This document shows positions 47,901-59,386 of a stretch of 64,000 nt of DNA, piece after piece. The position numbers and the translations under genes are program-made. Every line of letters begins with the position of its first letter. The first letter of the stretch is position 1. Where the stretch lies: positions 9,371,154 through 9,435,153 of the forward strand of contig NC_034013.1 of assembly GCF_000346465.2 (NCBI RefSeq), written 5' to 3'. The DNA is from Prunus persica (Eukaryota; Streptophyta; Magnoliopsida; Rosales; Rosaceae). Under the pieces are notes generated by a model. That model did not search any database and was not told the origin of the DNA. It worked only from the letters and a program-made list of their open reading frames with translations.

Positions 47901-49969
47901 AATTATACTGACAGGGATGATAATTTTCCCAACTAGTAAAACTATTTTATTTTTTACTTTATTTACTCATCAGTGGTTTCATTTCTATAAATATGATTGC
48001 TAAATATTGAGATCTATGTTGATTAGCAAAAATTACGTGTGCAAAATTGAAACGAAATCAAAACGGAATTGAGATAAAGATGCCGTATTTTTATCATGTT
48101 TGTGTATAAATGGAATTGCCGAGCTGACACTTTTGTGACACAAATTAACAAGTTGTCATGTAAGTTATATGAAAAAACATAACCGTTGGTCCATTTCTCT
48201 AAAATTTAACAATACACAAACTATATGCTATATTATCAAACCGTAAATTATTAGCATTTTGATGAATTAAATGTGAAAAATGGTTAATATAAAGTTTTGA
48301 AAGATTTGAATATCAATAACGGGGCATGCTATAAAATATTTACTGCAGAAAGAGGATATGTGGACCAACATGAGCCTGAGGAAGATCATGTTACATGTAG
48401 TGTAGCACTTGAAATGATGTAAAAGTCAGTCTGTGAGTGCGGGTGGCTGGAGATTTCTGCAGCTCCGTGGCTTCAAAAAGAATGTCGTATCTTGGTTGCG
48501 CCACGTCAGCAGAGGAAGCACGTGACATGCATGCATGCATGCTAACTTTGAGACTTTTGAGTTGGAAATAAAAAAAAAATCATTTTGGTTGCTTCTAGTT
48601 GTGCACTAAGGAACAAGGGGGGAGGTCGTAACCAACGAAGCAAGATCTTGTTCTTATTGAAACAAGCAAACTTCAAATCTTATTATATTTCCAATGTTTT
48701 CTATATGCATGCCAACCCATTTATTTTCTGCATCTCATTGATGGGATGAAATTGGTTAAAAACCTAGCGGTAGGGATTAAATTAGTGATAAAATTTAGTA
48801 TAAAGATTAAATTGGCAGGAAAAAAATATTTAGGGTAAATATTTCGACAAACGTGATATTCAAGGTGATTTTCGGCAGATAACCCTTGATATTTTAATTT
48901 TCTTAATTTCAAGTGGGGCAGATTGTATTTATGGGGAAAAAATTGCAGGGAAATGTTGATCGATGGAGCGATGATAAAGACTAGAGAGTATACAAATTCC
49001 CTTAAAAATTAGGTAAAAGTGGGAACTATGTGTGGTTTTATCTCATCAACTCATTTAGTTGACTCATTAGATGATAATCACGTAACATTATTCAAAACAT
49101 AAATATGGAACTAGAGAATGATGAGATGATAACAAATAAAAGGCTTCATTTTCTAACATGTGGTTTTATTAACGATATATTCTTGTAAGATAATACGTCA
49201 TCAACGATCTGACAAAAATATTTATATAAAAAAAAAAGATTATTGATATTTCGGTATCTCTTTATACATGTGTGGTAAAGGATACAAAAGTGGATAATGA
49301 AGATCGAATTTGAGACCTCTTACGAACAAAGTTCTAATAATATTTTGAAGAGAGCTTTATCGAACAGACTATAATGATAAGTTAACACGCAGGCTTTGGA
49401 TTCAATTAAAGTAATAATTAATGTAATTCGAAACCCAACTTTACTCAGTCAGCATTCGCTGACCACGTTGTAAAACCCATGAATGATTGTATTGAAACAT
49501 AAAATCGTGAATCAAGGACTTTGAGTCCCATCCCACTCATCTAATCAGATAGCTGATTATGAACGATGCAGATTAATAGTAGCATAACATAACCACACAG
49601 TATTGAAATAAGAAAACAACTTTATGAAAAGAAGAAATATAAGTCGGCTGATGATCATGAGAAAGATAAAAACCCTAATGCTCATCCGAAGAAAAAAACA
49701 TGATTTTACTTTAACCCACCCCCCACTTTCTCACTTTTATTCAGAAGTCATTATTTCCTTTGATGTTGAATTGAAACTCGAAAGTTTGCTTCATAATGGA
49801 TATATGTGCAGAAAACGCAGAAAACGAATGGAGGGTTAAAAAAAGAAGATGAAGCATGAGAGCATGACTACTTTAGTGTGTGAAAATGATAGTTTATTAT
49901 GGAGGACACCACCTTTACTTTGCAGCTGCATTTCCATCATTCAATTTGTTCTCTCCAAGTTTCAAGTTA

Positions 49970-50012
<43 letters not shown>

Positions 50013-51340
50013 CCTCAAAAGTTCATATCTTTACAAGAATCTTACCAAGTCTACTTTCTGATTTTTATTCTAATGGTTTACTCATACAGTCATAACTTGT
50101 ACACCTGTAGTGGGAGCACATATATAGTTAATACCCTTTTAAATTATTAATTAGCTGTGAAACGTGAAAATTTCCAACCTCATCCACATGTTGTTGTTGT
50201 TGCAACAAAGCTTCTCGTAATGGATTACGTAATAAACTGTTTGGTTTAGTAAAATTTTGAGTTTTGAATTCTACAACTGAAACCTAATTTAATTTAACCA
50301 GTTTGGTTTGGTTTTGTCATTAAGTAAGTTGGATCGGTTGTATTGAGATTGCGATAAGAATGTCGACCCCTACAAAAGAAAACTTACGTACACTAAAATA
50401 TCACTGTATTCGTATCTCAAGCCAATTATACACCAAACACCATGACATTCCCGTACCATGGAAAATTATTCTCCAAATCCATACCTCCATATTATCTTCA
50501 TCCGTTGAGTGAAATCAATTGAATGGACAAAGGACAAAATTATGTCAAAGTAGGCATCAAGTTGGGCCAGAGCTTCACATTGTGGTGTGATCGGCCCCCA
50601 CCAAAGCACCATTGATCAGTGGTACCATCTCTTCCTGTGTTGAAGTGGTGATGGTGATGTGACGTGTGCAAATGATTTGTTGCGTGGACTATCTTGACTC
50701 TAGCATGGGAAAGCCGACCTCTTTTTCTTATGCCTTGTCGTATATAATGCTGCATAAGATCATGATCTTTCATCAACTTTTGCTAATCCATGCTGATTGA
50801 TTAGTAAAGCCATGCCATGTGACTGTTAATCTCCATGCTTTCCTCAAAAGGGGTTTTGGTTTTAGAATCAAGCGAGTCATTCTAGTAATTTGCTCCTACG
50901 ACCATCTAATATAAATGTTCTTTTCAAGGTTTCCACCATCATGATATTGAGAATCATTGTGGTCATTTTTGACCCAAAACTTATAAATGCCCCTTCTCCT
51001 TCCTGAATTTACTTGTGCGTGAATCATGAGTGACACTTGGTCAAATTTGGACTTGCATGAGAATCTTTTTGTAATAGCCTTTCATCCGCTACAACTCAGC
51101 TAGCACTTCTGAAAAGAGAATTTCAAAATATTTCTCCAAATATAGATATTAATATTAGTGCACATATGGATTGATTGAGTTAAAATTCTGGCTTAGTCAC
51201 TGAGTGCAGTCTAATTAAAAGAAGGTATGCACTTATTAAAATCTTATTATTAAAATTAAACACATGCTATTTTTTAACTGAATTATATTATCATTAAATA
51301 CTATCACGTGACAGAGATATCCCACTAAAATTTTTCTCTA
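47900..51340. other. Gene-poor intergenic region
   Basis: About 3.4 kb of AT-rich DNA with no supported gene. It contains an ATGCATGC-rich stretch (about 48527-48542), a (CT)n microsatellite at 49972-50008 and a GTTGTTGTTGTTGC run near 50190. Short frames (49624-49839, 50540-50776, 48721-48912) show no domain. Confidence 0.55.
49972..50008. repeat. (CT)n microsatellite
   Basis: About 18 CT units. It creates overlapping serine/leucine-rich frames on the plus strand that are not genes. Confidence 0.93.
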
Positions 51341-51344
51341 ATAT

Positions 51345-53248
51345 AATGTGTTTGTGCTTTGGAGACTCAAAATAATTGCTTGAGGAGGTCTCACTTTTAC
51401 ATAAGATTGAATTATGTGGACAACGGTTGGATTGCTGGAACAAAAAACGGTTTGGTAATATTCCAAGACGACTTAAACAGGTACGCAATGTAATTCAAGC
51501 AAGAGGATGGTCTTAATCATACACTCTGTCTTGCTATTCTAAATGGGAAAATGGAGCTGGATGGTCTTAATCATACACTTATCTCTCTTATTCCAAAGAG
51601 ACCAAACCCAAAATTTGCCAGAAAATATCGTCTAATCTGTTTGTGCAATGTGGTGTATAAGATCATTACAAAATCCATTGCTAATCGATTGAAGTTAGTC
51701 TTGCCGTCAGTGATCTCGCCTTCTCAAAGTGTTTTTTTTTTTTGCCTGGGAGATGCATATTTGATAATATAGTAGCTGCTTTTGAGAGTTTGCATACCAT
51801 CAAGCATCAAAAGTTTACAAGAGCACCCAAAATGGTTTTGAAGTTGGACACTAGTAAAGTCTACGATCACATGGAATGGTTGTTTCTTAAGAAGATTATG
51901 GAGAAATTAGGGTTTGCACCTTGGTGGGTGACCTTGATCATGAAATGTGTAACCTCAGTTTCTTATTCAGTTTTATGGAAAGGGCAGTCTTCTACCATTT
52001 TTAAGCCACAACGAGGACTGCGACAGGGAGACCCCCTTTCTCCTTTTTTATTTTTATTAAGTACTAAAGGTTTCTCAAGTATTTTGAAACAGGCTGAAAC
52101 GCATGGAGCTATTTGTGGTGTGTCAGTAGCACAGAATGCACCTTTTATAACACGTCTACTCTTTGCAGAAGATAGCCCTATTGTTTGCTCATGCAATTCC
52201 AGCTCAATGTTTGGCTTTAAAAGAGATCTTTACTTTATATGAAAGACCATCGAGCAAAAAAAAAAAACTTGGAGAAATCAGCTATTACTTGTGGTCCTAA
52301 CTTAGAACCTGCATTACATGGTATTATTGAGTCTATTCTTCCAATCCCGGTGGTTCCCTTTCATGAGAAGTATCTTGGTTTACCGACAATAGTTGGTAGG
52401 AATAAACGCTAAATTTTCTAAAAGATGAAAGACAGATTAAGAACGGTGCAACAAAGTTGTAAGGAAGGAAATCCAAAATTTGATTGCTCAATTTACTTTT
52501 ATTTATTTTTATATTACTCAATTTACTTAAGTTTACAATGTAAATAAAGAAGTACTCCTTATTTGTATTCAAATAAAAATACTAAAAAATTAAATTCCCA
52601 CCAAATCAAAATATGAAAAATCGGTTTTAGTGCAAAATACGATTTAGGCTAAAAATGATGGCTCATTAAGTCAATATATAATTCATACTAAAATCCCATA
52701 AAATCAAGTTTGCTTATTTGATGTGTGAGGAATAAAAGCCGCTAAAAAACATCTTGAGAAAATGATTATTCCAAAAACCCATTTTTCATATTTAGTCAAT
52801 ATTTTTACATAAAACAACTTTTCATATATAATATGAATGCATGAAGGAACCTAAGGTCAATCTAAGGTCAAAACTCTTAGATGTTCAATCCACTATGGTG
52901 TTAAACCCTATTTGGTTTATGTTAAAACTTATTGAAGATTAGTCTATGGAGCTATGAACTAGCTTGGTTTACATGATTGAATGTTTATTTTTATTTCTAG
53001 AAAGACTATAGAAATTGTAAGTACCAAAAAAAATAATCATTAAATTTTAAGCCAATAACTTTAGCTAACCCACCTGTTGAAAAATTCTTGGTTTCGCCCT
53101 TGAGGGATAAGGGAATTCATTGGCTAAAATGGGAGCATTTATGCAAGGCCAAGGATGGGGTTTGGGGTTTAGAGATATACAAGCTTTAAACTAAGCCATG
53201 TTGGCTAAAATGGCATGGAAAATTCATACTTAACTACATTCTCTTATT
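51345..53248 (+). mobile_element. L1-type LINE, 5' portion with broken reverse transcriptase
   Basis: Fragments in order on the plus strand: WNKKRFGNI near 51430, then LISLIPKRPNP, then a poly(T) tract at 51731-51742 that breaks the frame just before the family motif GRCIFDNI. Next come KLDTSKVYDHMEW, QRGLRQGDPLSPFLF and a damaged active site, LLFAEDS in place of the usual FADD (first aspartate now glutamate). From about 52470 to 53095 an AT-rich insert without L1 similarity interrupts it. L1 coding resumes with GIHWLKWEHLCKAKDGVWG. The text GGATGGTCTTAATCATACAC is duplicated at 51505 and 51559. The 3' half lies beyond the copia element. Confidence 0.8.
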
Positions 53249-53482
53249 TGCTAAAATATGAAAACTATGAGAGAATATTTGTTTGTGGGAATTTTCTGTG
53301 TATTCTTCTCCTTGTAGGAGGTCATATTTATAATACAACGAAACCTGAATGGGCAAGTAAATAATAAATTCCTAAATCTATTTGCAGTAGGAAATCAGGA
53401 ATTAAAGTAAATCAATTACAATTATAATAGGAATTCTTGGTGTGTAAGGAAAGTAAGTCAATATCCACAAGTCACGCCAACA
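53249..53482 (-). repeat. Copia 3' LTR
   Basis: 234 bp, TG...CA termini. Differs from the 5' LTR only at the CGAAACCTG/CGAAACGTG position as far as I can compare by eye. Confidence 0.95.
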
Positions 53483-53491
53483 CTCCCCCTC
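53483..53491 (-). other. Copia polypurine tract
   Basis: GAGGGGGAG on the element strand directly abuts the 3' LTR, as expected for the second-strand primer. Confidence 0.9.
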
Positions 53492-56400
53492 ACGTTGGTG
53501 CATAGATGTCACCAATGCCCAACTGATCTAGTGAATTGTGGAATGCTTTACTGGAAATCGCCTTTGTCAAAATATCCGCCAATTGATCCTCGGATTTCAC
53601 AAAAGGAAACTGAAACACTTTAGCCTCAAGCTTTTGTTTGATGAAGTGTCGATCCACCTCAACATGTTTAGTACGATCATGCTGAACTGGATTTTGTGCA
53701 ATGGCTATAGCAGCCTTGTTGTCACAAAAGAGATTCATTGTGGATGTAGGTTTATACCCAAGTTCAGTAAGCAACTTTCTTAACCAAAGAAGTTCACAAA
53801 TCCCTTTAGTCATGCCTCTAAACTCGGCTTCTGCACTGGATAAAGCTACTACATTCTGTTTATTGCTTCTCCATTCACCAAATTACCTCCCACGAATGTG
53901 AAGTAACCCGATGTGGATTTTCTATCTGTTACATTACCTGCCCAATCTGCATATGAATAACCATCAATATTTAGATGACCATGCTTTGAGAACATAAGTC
54001 CTTTTCCAGGTGCAGACTTCAAATATCTAAGTATCCGAAGAACTGCATTCATATGGTCTTCACTTGGAGAGTGCATAAATTGACTGACAACGCTCACCGC
54101 ATAAGCAATGTCTGGTCGAGTATGTGACAAATAGATCAATCTTCCCACTAACCTTTGGTATCTTTCTTTGTTAGTTGGAACTTGATCCGGATATTCTCCA
54201 AGATGATGATTCTGAACAATAGGAGTGTCCGCATGTTTACAATCTAGCATTTCTGTGTCTGTCAACAAGTCTAAGACATATTTCCTTTGAGAGAGAAATA
54301 TGCCTTGCTGCGATCGAGCCACCTCAATTCCCAAGAAATACTTGAGTCCACCTAGATCCTTCATCTCAAACTCCGTAGCCAGATAGTCTTGTAGATGTGA
54401 TATTTCCTGTTTATCATTCCCAGTAATAATCATATCATCAACATAGATTATTAATGCTGTTACCTTCCCTTTTCGATGTTTCAAGAACAGAGTATGATCT
54501 GAGTTGCACTGTTTGAAACCATTGTTCTTCATTACCATGGTGAACCGTCCAAACCATGCACGTGGTGACTGTTTCAATCCATTACAATGCTTTTCGTAAC
54601 CTGCAAACTGTTCCAGTCTGAGGTTGTATTATATCCAGGAGGAATGTCCATGTACACCTCCTCCGTGAGTTCGCCATGTAGAAAAGCATTCTTTACACCA
54701 AACTTGTGTAGTGGCCAATCCAAATTAGCTGCAAGGGACAATAAGACTCTGACGGTGTTTAACTTTGCAACTGGAGCAAAGGTTTCTTCATAGTCTATAC
54801 CATAGGTCTGTGTGTACCCTTTTGCTACAAGTCTTGCCTTGTATCGCTCGATAGATCCATCTGCATTGTGTTTTATAGTAAACACCCATCTACATCCGAT
54901 AGGTTTTTTTTCCTCGGGGTATAGTCTCCAATGTCCAAGTCTGATTTTTCTCAAGGGCTTTCATCTCCTCTTTTATAGCTTGGACCACTTAGGATCTTTC
55001 AATGCTTCAGAGACCTTGGTTGGAATATGGATAACAGACAACTGATGCACAAAAGCCTTGAGTGGTTCAGACAGCTTCTCAGTGGATACATGATTTGCAA
55101 TTGGATACTTGGATATCTTGCCAATATCAGGTGAATAACGGTTTGGTGGCTTCCCACGATTTTGCCTGAAAGGTAATTGATATCCAATAGTTTTATCATC
55201 TAAATGCACAAGTCTAGTAGGAGTAGTTACCTCAAGGATATTCTCAGGAGATTGGTCTGTTGGTACTATTGAGTTAGAGGGGGGGTCTTCATCTTGTTGT
55301 TCTGTATTGTCTGTAGGTGTGAGACTCGGATCAGAAATATCTTCGCATGGATCAGGTGGGTCAGGCAATTGATCGCTATGAATGGGCGATTGGTCACTTT
55401 TCGATAGAGAGTAATCTCGTGCTCCAGACTCGGAATGATCAATCATTTCTGTACAAAGGAGAATTTCTTTATTTTCCAAGTCGCTCCAATTCTGCTCTTC
55501 ACTTCGTATCTCCCCCTGAAGTGTAGAATTGGATGATGGGTCATGGAAGAACAGCTCAGATTCCAGAAAGGTCACATCCAAAGTGACATAGGTTCGTTTC
55601 TGTAGGAGGGTGATAACAGCGGTAGCGTTTCTGATTAGTGGCATAACCCACAAAAACACAACGAAGCGCACATGGATCAAGTTTGCTACGTTGATTTTTG
55701 TGGAGATGAACGAAAGCCACACATCCAAAGATTCGGAGTGTGAGTACCAAAACAGAAAGCAGAGGTCTGTGTTGTGCAAGCACCTGTAAGGGAGTTTTAA
55801 AGGTCAGTACACTAGAAGACATGCAGTTGATCAGATGAACTGCGGTGACAATAGCATCATCCCAGTGATGGTGAGGAACATGAGTGCCAATCAGAAGTGC
55901 TCAGGCGGTTTCAAGAAGATGTCGATTCTTTCGTTCAGCAACACCATTTTGTTGTGGTGTCTAAGGACAAGTCGTCTCATGGATAATTCCATGTTGTTGG
56001 AAGTAAGCCTGAAAGTCATGATTGACAAATTCTCCACCATTGTCTGAGCGAAGAATCTGGATTTGAGCATTAAACTGAGTTTTCATCTGTTTGTGGAAGG
56101 ACTGAAAACAGGAAAACACTTTGTTTTTATTCTTCAGCAAATAAAGCCATGTCATCCGTGTATAATCATCGATGAATGTGACAAACCATCGAACACCAGA
56201 AGGAGCAGTGATAGGAGAAGGTCCCTAGATATCAGAGTGAATTAATGTAAATGGAGTAGTACACTTGTTAGTACTCAACGGGTAGGGCACACGGTGACTC
56301 TTGGCCGAAATACAAGTATCACATGTGAAGTCAGAGTCCTTGAAACCTGAGAATAAATCTGGTATAAGATGCTTCATATAACTAAAAGACGGATGTCCCA

Positions 56401-57406
56401 ATCGACGGTGCCACAACCAGATTTGCTTTTGTTTGCTATCAAAGGGATGTGTCACGCTGTTAGCTATGCCGGGACTGAAGTCATCGACATAATATAGCCC
56501 CCCTCTTTTAGTACCACGACCAAGAATCTCCTTAGTGTGAATATCTTGAAGCAAACAAAAACGCGGGTAAATGAGTACACAACAATTCAATTGTTCAGTA
56601 AGCTGACTAACTGACAACAATTTAGTGGATAAAGATGGAACAAGTAAAGTATTAGACAGTGTGAGAGAGGATGAGAGTGCAACAGTGCCAGCCCCTATCA
56701 CAGGATAAGTAACACCATTGGCATTTGCAATACAGGTTCGTCGAGGTTATGTAGTATTCAGAAAATCATCAGGATCAAACGTCATATGATCAGTTGCACC
56801 GGAATCAATTATCCAACTCCTGGAATCAATCTTATCGGAAGTATGGAATCCATAACCAGTACCATTACTGGTCAAATTGCATTGTCCTTGATTTGTAAGA
56901 GTAGCCCACCAATTGGGGTAGCCATGCGATTTAAAACAAGTCTGACAAGTGTGTCTCAGATCACCACAATATGTGCAATCTGGTCCATGTGTCGGGGTCG
57001 TTAGTCTAGAAGTCATAATCTGTGCAGCGGAAGATGCATAGGATACAGGTTGAGTAGGAATTGGGATTGGAATCTGAGCCTGAGTCGGGGCCGGAGTCGG
57101 AGTCGAAATCGAAATCGGGATCAGGGTCTGAACCAGAGACAAATTCGGGGTTGGGGTCATCATCGGAGTTGGGGTCGGGGTCGTCTTCGGAGTCGGGGTC
57201 GGGGTCGTCGTCGTCATAGTCGGGGTCGGGGTCGGGGTCGGGGTCGTCAAAAGAGGATCTTGATTCTGGATCGGGTTCGGGGTCAAAGTCTGCATCTGTA
57301 GGAGCGGAGCCATCTGGGCACTCAACTGAACGATGGTTGGTGGAGAATGAGAGAAGGAGTCGGTGGTGCTACCTCCATGAGGGTTGAAAAAATCATCAAC
57401 CCCCAT
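53490..57406 (-). pseudogene. Copia polyprotein, interrupted at several points
   Basis: Element-strand order: N-terminal stub and proline/threonine repeat (57406 to about 57090), zinc knuckle C-x2-C-x4-H-x4-C in CTYCGDLRHTCQTC, protease motif IDSGATDHM, then an in-frame TAA at 56747-56749. It resumes with the pre-integrase zinc region (HRRLGHPSF), breaks near 56225, and continues with integrase (RSDNGGEFV), further breaks near 55960 and 55830, an RT start (GCRWVFTIK), a break near 54574, the RT active site YVDDMIITG and RNase H (DNKAAIAIAQNPV), with a break near 53850. The usual gag core before the zinc knuckle is missing. It cannot make its own polyprotein. Confidence 0.9.
57165..57245. repeat. 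(GTCGGG)n-type repeat in the copia gag region
   Basis: Runs of GGGGTC/GTCGGGGTC on the plus strand encode a Thr-Pro repeat on the element strand, between the gag stub and the zinc knuckle. The C-rich element strand and G-rich plus strand could form a G-quadruplex. Confidence 0.85.
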
Positions 57407-57453
57407 AGCAGCGGCGGGGGTTTGAAACTAGAGTCAGCAATTCCAAGATCGCC

Positions 57454-57465
57454 GCTCTGATACCA
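57454..57465 (-). other. Copia primer binding site
   Basis: TGGTATCAGAGC on the element strand starts at the first base after the 5' LTR. It is the standard site for the 3' end of initiator tRNA-Met in plant copia elements. Confidence 0.95.
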
Positions 57466-57699
57466 TGCTAAAATATGAAAACTATGAGAGAATATTTGTT
57501 TGTGGGAATTTTCTGTGTATTCTTCTCCTTGTAGGAGGTCATATTTATAATACAACGAAACGTGAATGGGCAAGTAAATAATAAATTCCTAAATCTATTT
57601 GCAGTAGGAAATCAGGAATTAAAGTAAATCAATTACAATTATAATAGGAATTCTTGGTGTGTAAGGAAAGTAAGTCAATATCCACAAGTCACGCCAACA
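57466..57699 (-). repeat. Copia 5' LTR
   Basis: 234 bp, TG...CA, the promoter-side LTR because the element lies on the minus strand. Followed by TTATT, matching the base pairs before the other LTR. Confidence 0.95.
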
Positions 57700-57704
57700 T
57701 TATT

Positions 57705-59058
57705 GCCCAACTACTCCGAAAAAAGTATTGTCCTAGGAGAAGTTTTTTGGAAGTCTATACAGGTCATGGTTCCTCATATTTATGGCGTAATGTGATATAA
57801 GGGCAATATTTGTTGAAGAAGAGCCTGCGCTGGAGAATTGAGAAGGGTGAGTCAGTGGGTGTTTATGTTGATAGGTGGCTACCGACACCAACTACGTTCA
57901 TGGTCTCGTTCCCTCCAACTATTCTTATTAATAAGTATGCGATCTTTTGACACCATCAGGTGAATGGAATATTGAGTTGATTGATCAATGTTTTTTGGCC
58001 CATGATGTTGCAACTATTTTATCTGCAGTGTGCGGTATACAGTGAGAAGTGGATATTGGTTGCTTGCTTTGAAAAACAAGGACAGAAAGGGAGGTTAAGG
58101 CAATGGGGAGTCTAGTTACCCAACTGTACAAAGTGTGGAAACATCTTTGGAAGTTGAAATTACCGCCTAAGGTACGATTTTTCCTTTGGCGTGCACTAAA
58201 AAATGTTATTCCATGCCGAGCTACTCTTGCACGTCGACATGTGATATCCTCAGGTGTATGTACTGTTGTTTAAGAGCTGATGACGATTTGGTGCACGATG
58301 AGTTTGGAAGTGTTGCTATTTTTGTCAACTAGTTGAGACACAACGGGTATGTTCTTTCATGGATCTCTTTTACCATGTTCGTACTACGTTCCAAGATGAG
58401 GATTTATGTTTATTCGCGGTGATAACTTAGATAATTTGGGCTGAGAGAAAGAAGAGTCTCCATGGAGACGTAATAAGAGACCCTTTTGTAGTTTATGACA
58501 CATCACTAGCTTTTTATAAGGATTTTTGTTGATTTATGTCCATTTCCTAAGTTACCTCGCCATGTTGCTAACTACTTGTTGTTGGAAACCTCCTCAGGGT
58601 AACTTAGGGTAGGAGTAGTAGTCCAGAATGCCAATGGGAAATTAATGGGTGTCATGGCTAAACTGGTAATTGGTTGTCTTTCCCTTAAGGCTTTTGAAGC
58701 CTTGGCTATGATTGCAGGTCGTCAAATGACGATAGATGCATGATTCACAAAGTTGATTATTGAAAGTGATTGCTTGGAGGTGATTAACGTTGTAAACCGA
58801 ATTGAATTTGACATGAGTATGAAGGAGAGTCAATAGAGAAGCTGAAAGAGTTACTCTGTAGTTTCGTATTCGTATCCTTGCAACACCAACCTTGTATATG
58901 TAATTTTGTGGCTCATCAATTAGCCAAATTTACTTTATCTTGTAATGGATGAAAGAGGGGCTTAGCTGGCTGCACCCTTACCTTCAAGATGATTTGCGTT
59001 CTTTACATTCTATTTACGAATAAAGTCATTAGCCTTTTGGCCTTTAATCCAAAAAAAA
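57705..59058 (+). mobile_element. L1-type LINE, 3' portion (zf-RVT, RNase H, poly(A))
   Basis: Continuation of the LINE split by the copia element. It includes LRWRIEKGESVGVYVDRWLP, then the zf-RVT stretch KLPPKVRFFLWRALKNVIPC, and an RNase H-like tail (NANGKLMGVMAKL and FEALAMIAGRQ). Stops and frameshifts are frequent. It ends in eight A at 59051-59058 after CCTTTTGGCCTTTAATCC. I could not read a target duplication for the LINE itself. Confidence 0.75.
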
Positions 59059-59382
59059 GAATCTTCAAATGCCTTGAAGAATATCGGAAATCTTCGTAAA
59101 AAACAAAAAGAGAGAAAATCTCAGTGTAATCATTTGGACCACTTCATCCAACTTCATAACAAAACATGGCCAAGGAAATCCAAGTTGAACTTGGCTTACT
59201 GGGCCTTTAGGCCCAAGCCCATCATCAACTCAACTTTGGCACTCCTATGTCTCGTGTAAGAAGGTGATCAAAGCTCAACTATCTGAAAGTGCAAAATTTG
59301 CCACCTGAACTTGGAGAAGGTTTTGAAAACTTGATCTCAGTTCTTCCCACTTCCTTTTCCAAAGCATGAAGAGAAGAAGAAC
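59059..59382. other. 5' flank of the PPR gene
   Basis: 324 bases between the LINE tail and the PPR start. It should hold what remains of the promoter and leader. A short uORF lies at 59366-59386. Confidence 0.5.
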
Positions 59383-59386
59383 ATGA
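59366..59386 (+). promoter_or_regulatory. Six-codon uORF overlapping the PPR start
   Basis: ATG AAG AGA AGA AGA ACA TGA reads MKRRRT. Its stop overlaps the PPR start as ATGA (59383-59386). If the mRNA begins upstream, this arrangement could impose termination-reinitiation. Transcription start is not known. Confidence 0.4.

Larger units (their letters stand above)
53249..57699 (-). mobile_element. Ty1-copia LTR retrotransposon, minus strand, inserted in the LINE
   Basis: Complete from LTR to LTR. The two 234-bp LTRs (53249-53482 and 57466-57699) begin TG and end CA and differ at one base that I can see. Both sides are flanked by TTATT (53244-53248 and 57700-57704), a 5-bp target duplication within L1 sequence. 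A primer binding site and polypurine tract are in place. The internal region encodes, in copia order, a zinc knuckle, protease, integrase, reverse transcriptase and RNase H, all interrupted. Confidence 0.96.
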
